Shown: piece by piece, positions 1-8,713 of the stretch | Layout of the letters: every line of letters begins with the position of its first letter | Numbering within the stretch: position 1 is the first letter of the stretch | Source: Agrobacterium tumefaciens | GTDB lineage: Bacteria > Pseudomonadota > Alphaproteobacteria > Rhizobiales > Rhizobiaceae | NCBI GenBank assembly: GCA_017744915.1 | Contig: JAGIAH010000006.1 | Span: forward strand, 124,001-188,000 | Direction of reading: 5' to 3' | DNA length: 64,000 nucleotides | The notes under the pieces: generated by a model | The model's input: the letters and a program-made list of their open reading frames with translations, nothing else | Told to the model about the DNA's origin: nothing | Database searches by the model: none | Made by a program: the position numbers and the translations under genes

Positions 1-1634
1 TAATTCAACAGCAATTCGTTACGGTTTATGGCAAGCCGCAGATCCGTCTCAAGCTGGCGGCGCTCGCGGGCCTCCTGATCCATCAGCGGATCGTAAAAGG
101 CCAATATGCCGCGTCCGCCCATTTTGGCGCGGTAAAGCGCAAGATCGGCGGCATGCATGATGCTTTCATGATCCTGCCCGTCACGCGGGAAGACGGCGAT
201 GCCGATACTGACGCCAACGGCGGTCGGATCGTCCGCGGCATTCATTTTCAGCCCGAACATCGCCAGGATCGTCTCGGCAAGCAGGCGCGCCTCGTCCGCC
301 TTCGTATGCCGGGCGGTCAGGATGACGAATTCGTCGCCGCCGAGGCGGGCGACCACATCGCCAGCCCTTGCACATTCATCGAGAATGGCGGCGACTTTTT
401 TCAGCACGCGGTCGCCCTCGGCATGGCCGAATATGTCATTGACCGCCTTGAACCGGTCGAGATCAAGCGCCAATAGCGCGAACTCATCCTCCTCGCTGCA
501 ATGCTCGATCTGCTGGTGAAGCCGTGTCTGGAACATCGTGCGGTTGGAGAGGCCCGTCAGGACGTCATGGCGGGCGAGATATTCGATTTCACGCTGCGCT
601 TCGCGCTTTTCCGTCAGGTCACGAATGGCCATCACCTCGCAGGGCCGGCCGCGATATTCGATCGTGCGCACGCCGAGTTCGAATACCTGCGCCTGCCCGG
701 CGCGCTCGCGGATCGCCTCCACCGGCGCATGGCGCGGCAGATAGGCGGGCTGCCCGTCGATGGCCTTGAAGAGATCATCGGGGTTCTGCCCGATCAGCGA
801 TGCCTCGTCGCGGCCGAGAAGGCCGGCAAAACGCGTGTTCAGCTCCACGATCCGCCCGTCGCGAACAACGGCGAGACCATCCAGCGTCGCATCCACGAGG
901 CCCTTGAGATCGACAAGATAACGATCGACCAGCGCAGCCGCGGCGGTGCTGGACAGGATCAGGAAGGTGACGCCGGAAATGGCGACGATCATGATCAGCC
1001 TGGCGACATTGTCAGGATCAGGTCCGGAGATGGACGGATCCGGCGACAGCACCGTTGCCGACATGGTGGTGAAATGCAGCGCGCAGATACCGAAGATCGC
1101 CGCGCCGGCCGGAGCGGCAATGCGCCTCCAGGAACCAAGACGATGGAAGAGAAAAAAAGCGGCAAGAAAAGCCACCCAGGCAACGGCAAAACCGCCAAGA
1201 ACCGGCCCCCAGCGATAGCTGATCGTGGCGGCGACATCCATGCCCGCCATGCCGACGAAATGCATGACGGCAACCGACAGGGTGACCAGCGTTCCGACGA
1301 TGACCGCACTATAGCGTGCCTGCGAACGGGCCGTGAGCGCCAGCCAGAAACCGAAAACGGCGAGAACCGCCGAAAGAGCCGTGAAGGAGAAATCATAGCC
1401 GATCGGAACCGCGCCCTTATAGGCCAGCATGGCGACGAAATGGGTGGCCCAAACGCTTAGTCCTGCGGCGAAGGCGGCAACCAGCACCCAATAGGGCTTG
1501 CGGCCCGCCGGACTTTCCTCCGCACGCAACAGAAGGTGAAAAAAAGCAAACATGCCGAGCAGGCAGATAACAGCCGCAAGAAGAACGACCACCCGGTCGT
1601 GCTGTATGGCAACGCATTCCAAAACCGTGAACAT
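1..1634 (-). CDS. MHYT-PAS-GGDEF(-EAL) cyclic-di-GMP signalling protein, C-terminus outside the window
   Basis: Membrane sensor that probably makes or degrades cyclic di-GMP. Read from the reverse strand, the protein starts MFTVLECVAI and has an N-terminal block of hydrophobic helices carrying MHYT-like motifs (ATHFVAM near residue 60, MHFVGM near residue 115). A PAS-like segment follows, with 'GRIVELNTRF' and 'VMAIRDLTEK'. Next is a GGDEF domain with the intact signature RLGGDEFVIL, so diguanylate cyclase activity is possible. The frame is still open at base 1, in 'ETDLRLAINRNELLLN', which is how EAL phosphodiesterase domains begin, so a hybrid GGDEF-EAL protein is likely. No stop codon is reached. 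The true ligand of the MHYT module (proposed to be a gas or copper in the family) cannot be read from sequence. Confidence 0.9.
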   Translation of the reverse strand, partial: MFTVLECVAIQHDRVVVLLAAVICLLGMFAFFHLLLRAEESPAGRKPYWVLVAAFAAGLSVWATHFVAMLAYKGAVPIGYDFSFTALSAVLAVFGFWLALTARSQARYSAVIVGTLVTLSVAVMHFVGMAGMDVAATISYRWGPVLGGFAVAWVAFLAAFFLFHRLGSWRRIAAPAGAAIFGICALHFTTMSATVLSPDPSISGPDPDNVARLIMIVAISGVTFLILSSTAAAALVDRYLVDLKGLVDATLDGLAVVRDGRIVELNTRFAGLLGRDEASLIGQNPDDLFKAIDGQPAYLPRHAPVEAIRERAGQAQVFELGVRTIEYRGRPCEVMAIRDLTEKREAQREIEYLARHDVLTGLSNRTMFQTRLHQQIEHCSEEDEFALLALDLDRFKAVNDIFGHAEGDRVLKKVAAILDECARAGDVVARLGGDEFVILTARHTKADEARLLAETILAMFGLKMNAADDPTAVGVSIGIAVFPRDGQDHESIMHAADLALYRAKMGGRGILAFYDPLMDQEARERRQLETDLRLAINRNELLLN

Positions 1635-1713
1635 GATGCACTCTCCCAGCCTCTGAAGAACCGCTCACGGTGGCACTATGGGAGTGGTTTATTTATAAAT
1701 CTCTAATGCAACT

Positions 1714-1731
1714 ATTGATAATTGTATCAAT
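1714..1731. promoter_or_regulatory. Inverted repeat in AT-rich promoter region of the MHYT gene
   Basis: ATTGATA-ATTG-TATCAAT is a perfect 7-base inverted repeat about 80 bases upstream of the MHYT-GGDEF start. It lies in an AT-rich pocket (about 1680-1740) that contrasts with the GC-rich flanks. It could be an operator overlapping a reverse-strand -35 (TTGATA). The binding protein is unknown. Confidence 0.35.
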
Positions 1732-1822
1732 CTTTTTTCACGCGCACAAAAGACTTCGGGCCAGCGTGCCAAGCTGTAACACTTTCGGCAAACCGGCCCG
1801 AAAAAATGATCGACCGAGGCTA

Positions 1823-2926
1823 TTACTTCCAGCTTCGATAATCTGCCGCGGTGCATCCGAAAGGTGCCGGACCATCGGCGAAACGTTCCTGCAGATGGGC
1901 ACAACCCCACTCATTGAGTGCTGCCGGCAGCATGTTGTTGATGTCCATGCCGGGCGAGTTGAATTGCGACGGAGCACTGGTGACATACCACAGCCAGTAA
2001 CCGAAGACGGCGACGATGATGACGGCCACGATGGCAATGAAGGTTCCCAGCCTGCGCAGGAGGCCGGGCCCTTTCTTTATCGCGGCGCCCTCGGCCGAGG
2101 CACCCGCCTGTGTGTCATTCGCAAGCAACGGGGCAAGCGAAGCGAGAGCCAGCGCCCTCTCCCGCTCCGTAAGGTCGATCCGCTCCAGCTGATCGTCGAG
2201 CAGAACCGGCAGTGCGCTGTTTCCGTGCAGAACCGCCAGCGCCACATCATGTTTGCCGGTATGGCCAACGACGACTGGAATGCGACCCCGCTCCAGATGG
2301 GTAAAGGATTGCCGCTTGGTCTTGTTGTCCCTCACCGTATCGGCATAGGTGACGAAAAGACGGCTGCGTTTTTCGGCAACTGCCGTCAGCGCAACCGGGA
2401 TAACGGTCAAAGGCGCAGGCTTCCGCAATTGCAGGCGCACCCGCAGGACACGGATGAGTGTGAACAACATCGCGAGACCGCCGAAACCGAGCAGGGCAAC
2501 AAACACGCCGAGCGTGATGATGCGGTTCCAGAGCATGTCGAGGCCCAGCGAGATCGTTGCCAGTTCCGGGTTCTTTGCGGAAACGACCAGACCGGTTTCG
2601 TAATCGCCGGAATGGAAATCGACGAACATGACCTCGACGTCCTTCTTATAGCTGACGCCGCCATGCTCGTAGGAAAGGTCCGCCTCGCAGGTAGTGAAGA
2701 TCGCCTTGCGCGTCTTGCAGCTGCCGCTGATATCGCCACTTTCGATCTCCAGCGGGTCCTTGCTGATCTGATAATCGCGCATGATGCCGGGCCCCTCGGC
2801 CACGAGCATGACGGCGAGGATCACCACAAGCACCGGAATGGAGAAATAATAGGCCGCCGGCACCGAAATGACGCCACGCTTGAGGATGAGCGGCCGCGAC
2901 GGAAGTTTTATCTGTGCAAGGTTCAT
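1823..2926 (-). CDS. Hypothetical three-pass membrane protein
   Basis: I do not recognise this family. The 367-residue product starts at ATG (MNLAQIKLPSRP); a TTG three codons upstream is possible. There are three clear hydrophobic segments: near residues 25-45 (VLVVILAVMLVAEG), 135-160 (GVFVALLGFGGLAMLF) and 305-330 (FIAIVAVIIVAVFGYWLWYV). Between the first two is an extracytoplasmic-looking domain with a cysteine pair (GSCKTRKAIFTTCEAD). Between the last two is a soluble charged domain. The C-terminal tail has two further cysteines. It sits alone on the reverse strand between a cyclic-di-GMP gene and a transporter cluster, so context gives no function. Confidence 0.75.
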   Translation of the reverse strand: MNLAQIKLPSRPLILKRGVISVPAAYYFSIPVLVVILAVMLVAEGPGIMRDYQISKDPLEIESGDISGSCKTRKAIFTTCEADLSYEHGGVSYKKDVEVMFVDFHSGDYETGLVVSAKNPELATISLGLDMLWNRIITLGVFVALLGFGGLAMLFTLIRVLRVRLQLRKPAPLTVIPVALTAVAEKRSRLFVTYADTVRDNKTKRQSFTHLERGRIPVVVGHTGKHDVALAVLHGNSALPVLLDDQLERIDLTERERALALASLAPLLANDTQAGASAEGAAIKKGPGLLRRLGTFIAIVAVIIVAVFGYWLWYVTSAPSQFNSPGMDINNMLPAALNEWGCAHLQERFADGPAPFGCTAADYRSWK

Positions 2927-3099
2927 TGTCGTCAACGCATTCTTCGGGAGATGGGTGAGCGGAGTTCGCGACTCTCGCCCGACGGAAGGAGTAGTCGTTC
3001 GACGGTCTAAACCGATGAAGTCCTTGAGAAAACCCCCGAAATTTCGGGATAATGACGATAATTCACTACCGCGACCGGGATTCGCGCCCGGCCGCCGAT

Positions 3100-3125
3100 A
3101 AAAAACGGGCGGTAAAACCGCCCGT
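3100..3125 (-). terminator. Rho-independent terminator of the uxuA/binding-protein arm
   Basis: On the reverse strand, ACGGGCGGT-TTT-ACCGCCCGT forms a 9-bp perfect stem with a 3-base loop, followed directly by a T run. It lies 30 bases after the stop of the substrate-binding protein gene. Confidence 0.85.
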
Positions 3126-3154
3126 CACAGGTTTTCAGGGGCTGTGCTTTGCCC

Positions 3155-4741
3155 TTAGTCCTTTGTGACCTTTTCCAGCCGGGTCGTCTGGCTGGGATGG
3201 CCCACATAGTCCTTCACGCGCGCATTCAGCACGATCGGCTCGAATCTCTCGAACATCGGCAGCACCGCCGGCTTCTGGGCGACGAACATTTCCTGCATAT
3301 GGGTATAGATTGCCCCGCGCTTCTTGGCGTCGGGCTCGATCGATGCCTTTGCCGTCAGGGCCGTCAGTTCCGGAATGTCCCAGGCCGAGCGCCAGACGAA
3401 ATTGCCGGCATTGTTGGCGGCCAGCGAATTGTCGGGGTTGCTGGAAAACTGCTCCATCGAGCCCAGCACATTCGGCATGTAGGCGCCGGTCTGCGGAATG
3501 AGCAGATCGAAATCCCGTGCGCGGTGGGCGGCAATCACGTCCGAGCCATTACCTTGCTGGATATTGACCTTGATGCCGATCTGGCTGAGCGAGGCCTGGA
3601 TGGCGGTGGCGAGGTCGATGCGCGGCGTCTGTGCGATCGTCTTCAGATTGAGCGTGAAACCGTTCTCATAACCGGCCTCCTTGAGGAGAGCCTTCGCCTT
3701 TGGAACATCGAGCTTCCAGTCCGGGCTCGGAACGGCATATTCGAAGTTTTCCGGCACCGGCACCGTGCGCGCCCGGCCGTAAGGGCCCATGATGGTCTTT
3801 TCCATGCCCTTGTAGTCGATGCCATAGGCAATCGCTTCGCGGACCTTGGGGTTGGACAAAGGCTCCTTGCCGGCATTCATGGACAGGACGTAAAAGCCGC
3901 CCGTCGGCACACGCTGGATCTGGAAACCTTCCTTATTGTTGAAGATTGCAAGGTCGGCAGCCGTCAGCGCACTGGCGATGTCGATGTCGCCACGCTCCAG
4001 CATCAGGCGTTCCACCTGGCTTTCCGGCACGTGCCGCACGATGACACGGCGCATTTTCGGGCTGCCGGCCACATAATCCTTGTTGGCCTCGAGAATGATG
4101 ATCTCATTGGGTGACCAGCGATTGAGCGTAAAGGGACCGGACCCGGCGGAATTGGTTCTCAGCCAGCCATTGCCCCAATCACCGTTGACCTCATGCGACT
4201 TGAGTTCCTTGCTGTCGACAACGCTGGCGATGACCATGGCCAGACGATAAAGAAGCAGTTCGGATGTCGTTTCACCGGAAAGATCGATGCGGACGGTTTT
4301 TTCATCCGGCGCGCTCACCAGCTTGTCGACATTATCGGCATTATAGCCAACACGCTTGAGGTTGGCTGCGGCCGCCTGGTTCATCTTCAACAGCCGACTG
4401 AGCGAATAGACGACGTCTGCCGAGGTCACCGGATTGCCGGAAGCGAAATTGGCCTCACGAAGATGAAAGGTGATGCCCTTGTCATCCGTCTCCCAGCGTT
4501 CGGCAAGCTGCGGAGAAACCTTGCCCGAACCATCCACCGAAATCAGGCGATCATAGAGGTTGGCCATGATTTCGTTGGCTTTTGCCTCGGTGGCCTGATG
4601 GGGATCAAGCGACAGGACCTGCGCCAGCGACGTTCCGATAACCAGCTGGTCGTTCGGTGTTTTGGCCGCGACCGGGGACACCTGCACGAGCATGGCGCCC
4701 AGAACGGTGGTGAATGCGAGACGGATCAATGACTTTCTCAT
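3155..4741 (-). CDS. ABC transporter substrate-binding protein, family 5 (peptide/nickel type)
   Basis: Periplasmic binding component of an oligopeptide/nickel-type importer. The start chosen is MRKSLIRLAF (528 residues), because AGGAGGAG precedes it at good spacing; the frame stays open further upstream but without a start site of similar quality. A signal peptide is evident (LAFTTVLGAMLVQVSPVAA, cleaved before KTPND). The mature body is typical SBP_bac_5: 'LAERWETDDKGITFHLRE', 'ADVVYSLSRLL' and 'VREAIAYGIDYKGM'. It lies 79 bases downstream of the uxuA-like gene. The two permeases and two ATPases of the same importer family are on the divergent arm at 6789-10279. Family 5 proteins bind peptides but also opines and oligosaccharides. 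The dehydratase neighbour suggests a uronate-containing ligand (inference). Confidence 0.92.
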   Translation of the reverse strand: MRKSLIRLAFTTVLGAMLVQVSPVAAKTPNDQLVIGTSLAQVLSLDPHQATEAKANEIMANLYDRLISVDGSGKVSPQLAERWETDDKGITFHLREANFASGNPVTSADVVYSLSRLLKMNQAAAANLKRVGYNADNVDKLVSAPDEKTVRIDLSGETTSELLLYRLAMVIASVVDSKELKSHEVNGDWGNGWLRTNSAGSGPFTLNRWSPNEIIILEANKDYVAGSPKMRRVIVRHVPESQVERLMLERGDIDIASALTAADLAIFNNKEGFQIQRVPTGGFYVLSMNAGKEPLSNPKVREAIAYGIDYKGMEKTIMGPYGRARTVPVPENFEYAVPSPDWKLDVPKAKALLKEAGYENGFTLNLKTIAQTPRIDLATAIQASLSQIGIKVNIQQGNGSDVIAAHRARDFDLLIPQTGAYMPNVLGSMEQFSSNPDNSLAANNAGNFVWRSAWDIPELTALTAKASIEPDAKKRGAIYTHMQEMFVAQKPAVLPMFERFEPIVLNARVKDYVGHPSQTTRLEKVTKD

Positions 4742-4820
4742 ACCTGCTCCTCCTACAGATCGGTAATTCACGTTCGGGAAAAAGCCGGCGGCGCAGCAGG
4801 GCGTCGCTGACCTAAAACGG

Positions 4821-5801
4821 TCAAAAGTGTTTGTTATCAAGCGCTTCGATCAAGGCGGCGATGTAGCCGTAGCAGAAAGCGAAAGCGACACCGACGGCAT
4901 CGCGCCCGGCAATCGTCGGCACGTGGTCCGGCATGATCATGTAGCGATAGCCGAGTTCGTGATAGAGTTTCAGCGAACGCACCATGTCCATGTCGCCCTC
5001 ATCGGGGAACGTCTCCATGAAGGAGAGTTTGCCGCCGCTGATATTGCGGAAATGGACGTTGAAAATCTTGTCGCGGCTGCCGAACCAGCGAATGATGCCG
5101 TCGATCTCCTCGCGCGGATTATCGAGCATCTCGCCGATCGACCCCTGGCAGAAATTCAGGCCGTGATAGGGGCTCTCGCGCATCTGCACGAATTTCTTCA
5201 GCCCCTCGACCGTGCCGAGAACGCGGGTGACCCCCTTGTAGCCCGGAGGGGTATAGGGATCATGCGGATGGCAGGCCAGGCGCACACGGTTGCTTTCGGC
5301 CACCGGCACGACGCGCTCGAGGAAATAGTCGATGCGTTCCCAGTTCTCGTCCTCAGAGAGCACACCTGCGAGGCCCGGCGCGGCATCATGGTCCGCCTTG
5401 TCCCAGCGCCAGGCCTCGTTGAGCGAACCGCCGCGGCCGCGCTCCATTTCTGTGCGCGGAATGCCGATGAGGTTGAGATTGTATTTCGCGGCAGAGATTC
5501 CAGCCCTGGCGATATTCTCGATCATCGTGCAGACCGCATCGATCTGCCGGTCGCGATCAGGCCCGGCAAGCAGGATGTCAGGATACGACGCCTGTTCGAT
5601 GGGCCGGGACGGCAGCGGCAATTGCACCATGTCGAGAACGAGGCCAAAGCTTTCGACCTTGTCGCGGTGGCGTTCAAAGTCCTCAAAAGTCCAGCTCGCG
5701 GGCTTTCCGGGCGGATCCGCGTTGATATTCTTGACGCCGAGCTGCGCCCAAACCCTGAAATCCTCATCATCGCGCGCAGCAACCTGGGTGCCGACATACA
5801 T
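4821..5801 (-). CDS. uxuA: Mannonate dehydratase-like enzyme (UxuA family)
   Basis: UxuA converts D-mannonate to 2-keto-3-deoxy-D-gluconate in glucuronate breakdown and is a metal-dependent TIM-barrel enzyme. The product is 326 residues, shorter than the roughly 390 of enterobacterial UxuA. It shows family landmarks: 'AAKYNLNLIGIPRTE', 'RLACHPHDPYTPPGY' (metal ligands), 'LNFCQGSIGEM', 'FNVHFRNISG' and a C-terminal 'MPDHVP' with 'YGYIAALIEA'. The ATG (MYVGTQVAAR) follows a GGAGAGAGGAGAG ribosome site. The same frame stays open far upstream through the regulator gene, but that is a shadow. Given the shorter length, a related sugar-acid substrate is possible. Confidence 0.85.
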   Translation of the reverse strand: MYVGTQVAARDDEDFRVWAQLGVKNINADPPGKPASWTFEDFERHRDKVESFGLVLDMVQLPLPSRPIEQASYPDILLAGPDRDRQIDAVCTMIENIARAGISAAKYNLNLIGIPRTEMERGRGGSLNEAWRWDKADHDAAPGLAGVLSEDENWERIDYFLERVVPVAESNRVRLACHPHDPYTPPGYKGVTRVLGTVEGLKKFVQMRESPYHGLNFCQGSIGEMLDNPREEIDGIIRWFGSRDKIFNVHFRNISGGKLSFMETFPDEGDMDMVRSLKLYHELGYRYMIMPDHVPTIAGRDAVGVAFAFCYGYIAALIEALDNKHF

Positions 5802-5825
5802 CGATTCTCTCCTCTCTCCATGCAA

Positions 5826-5838
5826 GTCATCATATGAC
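5826..5838. promoter_or_regulatory. Predicted GntR operator upstream of uxuA-like gene
   Basis: GTCATCATATGAC is a palindrome (GTCAT-N3-ATGAC) 25 bases upstream of the uxuA-like start. Twelve of its bases recur in reverse orientation at 6623 in front of the regulator and the importer. FadR-type regulators bind short palindromes of this kind. Confidence 0.6.
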
Positions 5839-5868
5839 ATCGCATGAAATAAGATGAGTGTCGAGATG

Positions 5869-6582
5869 CTATTGCGCTTCGGAGAGCAACCTGTATCGGC
5901 GCTGGCTCGCAAGCATATGTTCGCGCATGGCTTTTCGCGCCGCGTCGGGATCCTGCTCGACGATGGCGCGCAGGATTGCCTCGTGTTCGGCCTGCACTTT
6001 GCGAAGATAATTCGCGTCGCCGGTTTCCGGCAGGGTCGGGAACTGCCCGCGCGGGATCGAGCGCGACCCGAACTGACGCAGAGCCTCCAGATAAAAGCGG
6101 TTATTCGTGGCGATCGCGATGGCCGTGTGGAACTCGTAATCGGCATCGACGGTGGTCTCACCCGCATCGATGGCGCGGGCCATTTTCCGGTGCGCCGCAG
6201 AGATTGCCGCCTCCTGCTGGGCCGTGCGGCGATAGGCGGCGATTGCCGCCGCCTCCCCTTCCGTCGCAAGCCGGAACTCCAGCATTTCCAGCGTTTCCGC
6301 AATGGTTCCGACTTCGGATTGCGTCAATTTCACACCGGCCCATTCACTGGCATTGCTGACGAAAACCCCCTTGCCCTGGATAGGAACAACATAGCCGGCA
6401 GAGCGCAAATCGGCGATCGCCTCGCGAACCACTGTCCGGCTCACGCCATAGCTGCGTTCGAGCTCCGGCTCCGTTGGAAGCTGATCACCGTTTTTCAGTT
6501 TTCCACTGCGAATTTCTGCACTGAGATTATCGATGATCTGTTGTGCCCGCCTCTCCCGCGGCCTCGCCCTGTCGCCCATCAT
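5869..6582 (-). CDS. GntR-family transcriptional regulator (FadR subfamily)
   Basis: DNA-binding regulator of 237 residues. The N-terminal winged helix-turn-helix spans about residues 10-75, with 'GDQLPTEPELERSYGVSR' and 'TVVREAIADLRSAGYV' followed by the GKGVFV wing. The C-terminal all-helical FCD domain contains 'EMLEFRLATEGEAAAIAA', 'YEFHTAIAIATNNRF' and 'AEHEAILRAIVEQD', whose Asp/His residues form the usual metal/ligand pocket. It lies between uxuA and the divergent importer. Matching palindromes sit in both promoter regions (5826 and 6623), so it probably represses both arms and itself until a sugar acid binds. The exact inducer is unknown. Confidence 0.93.
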   Translation of the reverse strand: MMGDRARPRERRAQQIIDNLSAEIRSGKLKNGDQLPTEPELERSYGVSRTVVREAIADLRSAGYVVPIQGKGVFVSNASEWAGVKLTQSEVGTIAETLEMLEFRLATEGEAAAIAAYRRTAQQEAAISAAHRKMARAIDAGETTVDADYEFHTAIAIATNNRFYLEALRQFGSRSIPRGQFPTLPETGDANYLRKVQAEHEAILRAIVEQDPDAARKAMREHMLASQRRYRLLSEAQ

Positions 6583-6622
6583 GCCACTCTTCCCTCTTGC
6601 AGAATACGAATCCCTTCGCTAT

Positions 6623-6652
6623 TCATATGATGACATGGCTGCACGTCATATG
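6623..6652. promoter_or_regulatory. Predicted GntR operator between regulator and importer
   Basis: TCATATGATGAC (6623-6634) is the exact reverse complement of 12 bases of the site at 5826. A further half site GTCATATG follows at 6645-6652. Both lie in the 206-base region between the divergent gntR and permease genes. Confidence 0.55.
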
Positions 6653-6788
6653 TTTTCATGTTAACTCAGGGAGGAGTTGGGATGAAGTACCATCAAGAGT
6701 TTTTGCAATGGAGAATTGCGCGTCTGCGGCGAGCAGCGCGCAAGGGTTCCGACGCTGACGGCGTTCTCACAGGGAAGTGCGGCCAGCA

Positions 6789-7817
6789 ATGACGGAAATC
6801 TCACTACGCGGGCTTGGACATCGTTTCCTGCAACTGATCGTCAGCCTCTTCATCCTGCTCTGCATCACCTTCATTATCGGACGCGTCATGCCGACCGATC
6901 CGGTGGGCGCAATCGTCGGCGAACTTGCGGACCCGAAGGCCTATGAGGCGATGAGGGCGCGGCTGGGCCTTGACCTGCCGCTTTACCAGCAGTTCTTCAT
7001 CTATCTGCGTGGCCTGCTGCATGGCGATTTCGGCATTGCGATCCTGACCGGCAACCCGGTGACCCGCGATCTGGCGCAGGCCTTCCCCGCCACCTTCGAA
7101 CTCGCCACGCTGGCCATCATCATCTCGACGGTCATCGGCGTGCCGCTCGGCCTTGCCGCCGCGCTCTTCCGCGATACCTTCATCGACAAGTTCGCACGCG
7201 TTTTTGCGCTGGTGGGACATTCAATACCGGTCTTCTGGTTCGGCATTGTCGGGCTGGTGATTTTTTACGCGAACCTCAACCTTGTCGCGGGTCCCGGCCG
7301 GGTCGACGTCTTCTACGAAGGCCTTGTGGAGCCGAAGACGGGATTGATGCTCGTCGACAGCCTGCTTGCGGGCGAGACGGAAATCTTCTGGAACGCGCTT
7401 GGACACATCATCCTGCCGGCCATTATCCTTGCCTATATGGCCATGGCCTACATCACCCGCATGACGAGGGCTTTCACGCTGGAACAGCTCAGCCAGGACT
7501 ATGTCATCGCAGCGCGGGCAAAGGGCGTCAGCCCCGCACGCACCATAACCCGCCATGTGCTGCCCAACATCGCCGTGCAGCTCATCACCGTTCTGGCGAT
7601 CTCCTATGGCAACCTGCTGGAAGGCGCCGTTGTCACGGAGATCGTCTTTTCCTGGCCCGGCATCGGCCAGTATATGACGAATGCGCTGCTCATCGGCGAC
7701 ATGAATGCGATCTTGGCCGCTACGATCGTCATCGGCTTCATTTTCATGTTGCTCAACTTCCTCGCCGATCTGGCCTACACCACGCTTGATCCCCGTACAC
7801 GGGAGGCCGCACGATGA
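6789..7817 (+). CDS. ABC transporter permease, DppB/OppB type
   Basis: Inner-membrane channel subunit of a peptide/opine-type importer, 342 residues from ATG (MTEISLRGLG). A GTG four codons upstream is an alternative, but it sits directly against the AGGGAA site. The layout is typical of DppB: a first membrane helix (FLQLIVSLFILLCITFIIG), the periplasmic 'ADPKAYEAMRARLGLDLPL' segment, and the inner-membrane coupling motif 'DYVIAARAKGVSPARTI'. It is the first gene of a four-gene forward operon, and its stop overlaps the next start by 4 bases. Its partner binding protein is on the divergent arm. Confidence 0.92.
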   Translation: MTEISLRGLGHRFLQLIVSLFILLCITFIIGRVMPTDPVGAIVGELADPKAYEAMRARLGLDLPLYQQFFIYLRGLLHGDFGIAILTGNPVTRDLAQAFPATFELATLAIIISTVIGVPLGLAAALFRDTFIDKFARVFALVGHSIPVFWFGIVGLVIFYANLNLVAGPGRVDVFYEGLVEPKTGLMLVDSLLAGETEIFWNALGHIILPAIILAYMAMAYITRMTRAFTLEQLSQDYVIAARAKGVSPARTITRHVLPNIAVQLITVLAISYGNLLEGAVVTEIVFSWPGIGQYMTNALLIGDMNAILAATIVIGFIFMLLNFLADLAYTTLDPRTREAAR

Positions 7818-8713
7818 CCGATATCGCGCATAACAATACCGTTGATCGTCCCGGCGCCCTGTCGCGCCTGTCGACCACCACCGTGCGGACGCTTCGAAAG
7901 CTCAGCGACGAACCGCTTGGAATGTTCGGCTTCGCCATTCTGGCCATACTGGTTCTGGTCGCCATTTTCGCTCCGCTGATTGCGCCTTACGATCCTGCCC
8001 GGCAGGCGCTCGAAAACGCGCTTCAGCCTCCCAGCTGGGCGCATCTGGCCGGAACCGACGAATTTGGCCGCGATATTTTCAGCCGGCTCGTCTACGGCAC
8101 CCGCATCACCATCCAGACCGTTTTGTCGGTCTCGATCATCGTCGGTCCGATTGGCCTTGCCATCGGCGTCATGGCCGGCTTCTTCGGCGGGCGCACCGAT
8201 GCGATCCTGATGCGCGCAACGGATATCGTCCTGTCCTTTCCCTCGCTCGTGCTGGCACTTGCCTTCGCGGCCGCCATGGGCGCCGGCCTCGGCACGGCGA
8301 TCATTGCGATCTCGCTGACCGCATGGCCGCCGATTGCGCGTCTTGCCCGTGCGGAAGCGCTTGTCGTGCGCAATACCGATTATGTCGCCGCCGCCCGTCT
8401 CTACGGTGCTTCGCCGCTACGCATCCTGTTCTTATATATTGCGCCGATGTGCATTCCCTCGGTCATCGTTCGCCTGACGCTGAACATGGCCGGCATCATC
8501 CTGACCGCCGCCTCGCTCGGCTTCCTCGGCCTTGGGGCCCAGCCGCCGCTGCCTGAATGGGGTGCGATGATCTCCAGCGGCCGCAAATTCATGCTCGATT
8601 ACTGGTGGGTCGCCGTCATGCCCGGCATCGCCATCCTGCTGACGAGCCTTGCCTTCAACATCGCCGGCGATACGCTGCGCGACCTGCTGGATCCGCGCCA
8701 TGCCCGTTCCTGA
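7814..8713 (+). CDS. ABC transporter permease, DppC/OppC type
   Basis: Second channel subunit (299 residues). It has the OppC-type N-terminal helix (MFGFAILAILVLVAIFAPLI), then the diagnostic 'LAGTDEFGRDIFSRLVYG' and the EAA coupling loop 'DYVAAARLYGASPLRILF'. It ends with the conserved 'LGFLGLGAQPPLPEWG' segment. It starts inside the end of the DppB-type gene (ATGA overlap) and overlaps the following ATPase gene by 14 bases, indicating translational coupling. Confidence 0.93.
   Translation: MTDIAHNNTVDRPGALSRLSTTTVRTLRKLSDEPLGMFGFAILAILVLVAIFAPLIAPYDPARQALENALQPPSWAHLAGTDEFGRDIFSRLVYGTRITIQTVLSVSIIVGPIGLAIGVMAGFFGGRTDAILMRATDIVLSFPSLVLALAFAAAMGAGLGTAIIAISLTAWPPIARLARAEALVVRNTDYVAAARLYGASPLRILFLYIAPMCIPSVIVRLTLNMAGIILTAASLGFLGLGAQPPLPEWGAMISSGRKFMLDYWWVAVMPGIAILLTSLAFNIAGDTLRDLLDPRHARS

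Noticed and set aside
501..1460. 319-codon forward frame
   Set aside because: Antisense to the MHYT-PAS-GGDEF gene, which has the intact GGDEF motif; the product is a charged, motif-free shadow.
1670..3010. 446-codon forward frame
   Set aside because: Antisense to the three-pass membrane protein; the reverse frame has real hydrophobic helices, the forward one does not.
4827..5837. 336-codon forward frame
   Set aside because: Antisense to the uxuA-like gene.
5802..6302. Upstream extension of the uxuA frame
   Set aside because: The extension lies out of frame over the GntR gene; a strong ribosome site marks the ATG at 5801.
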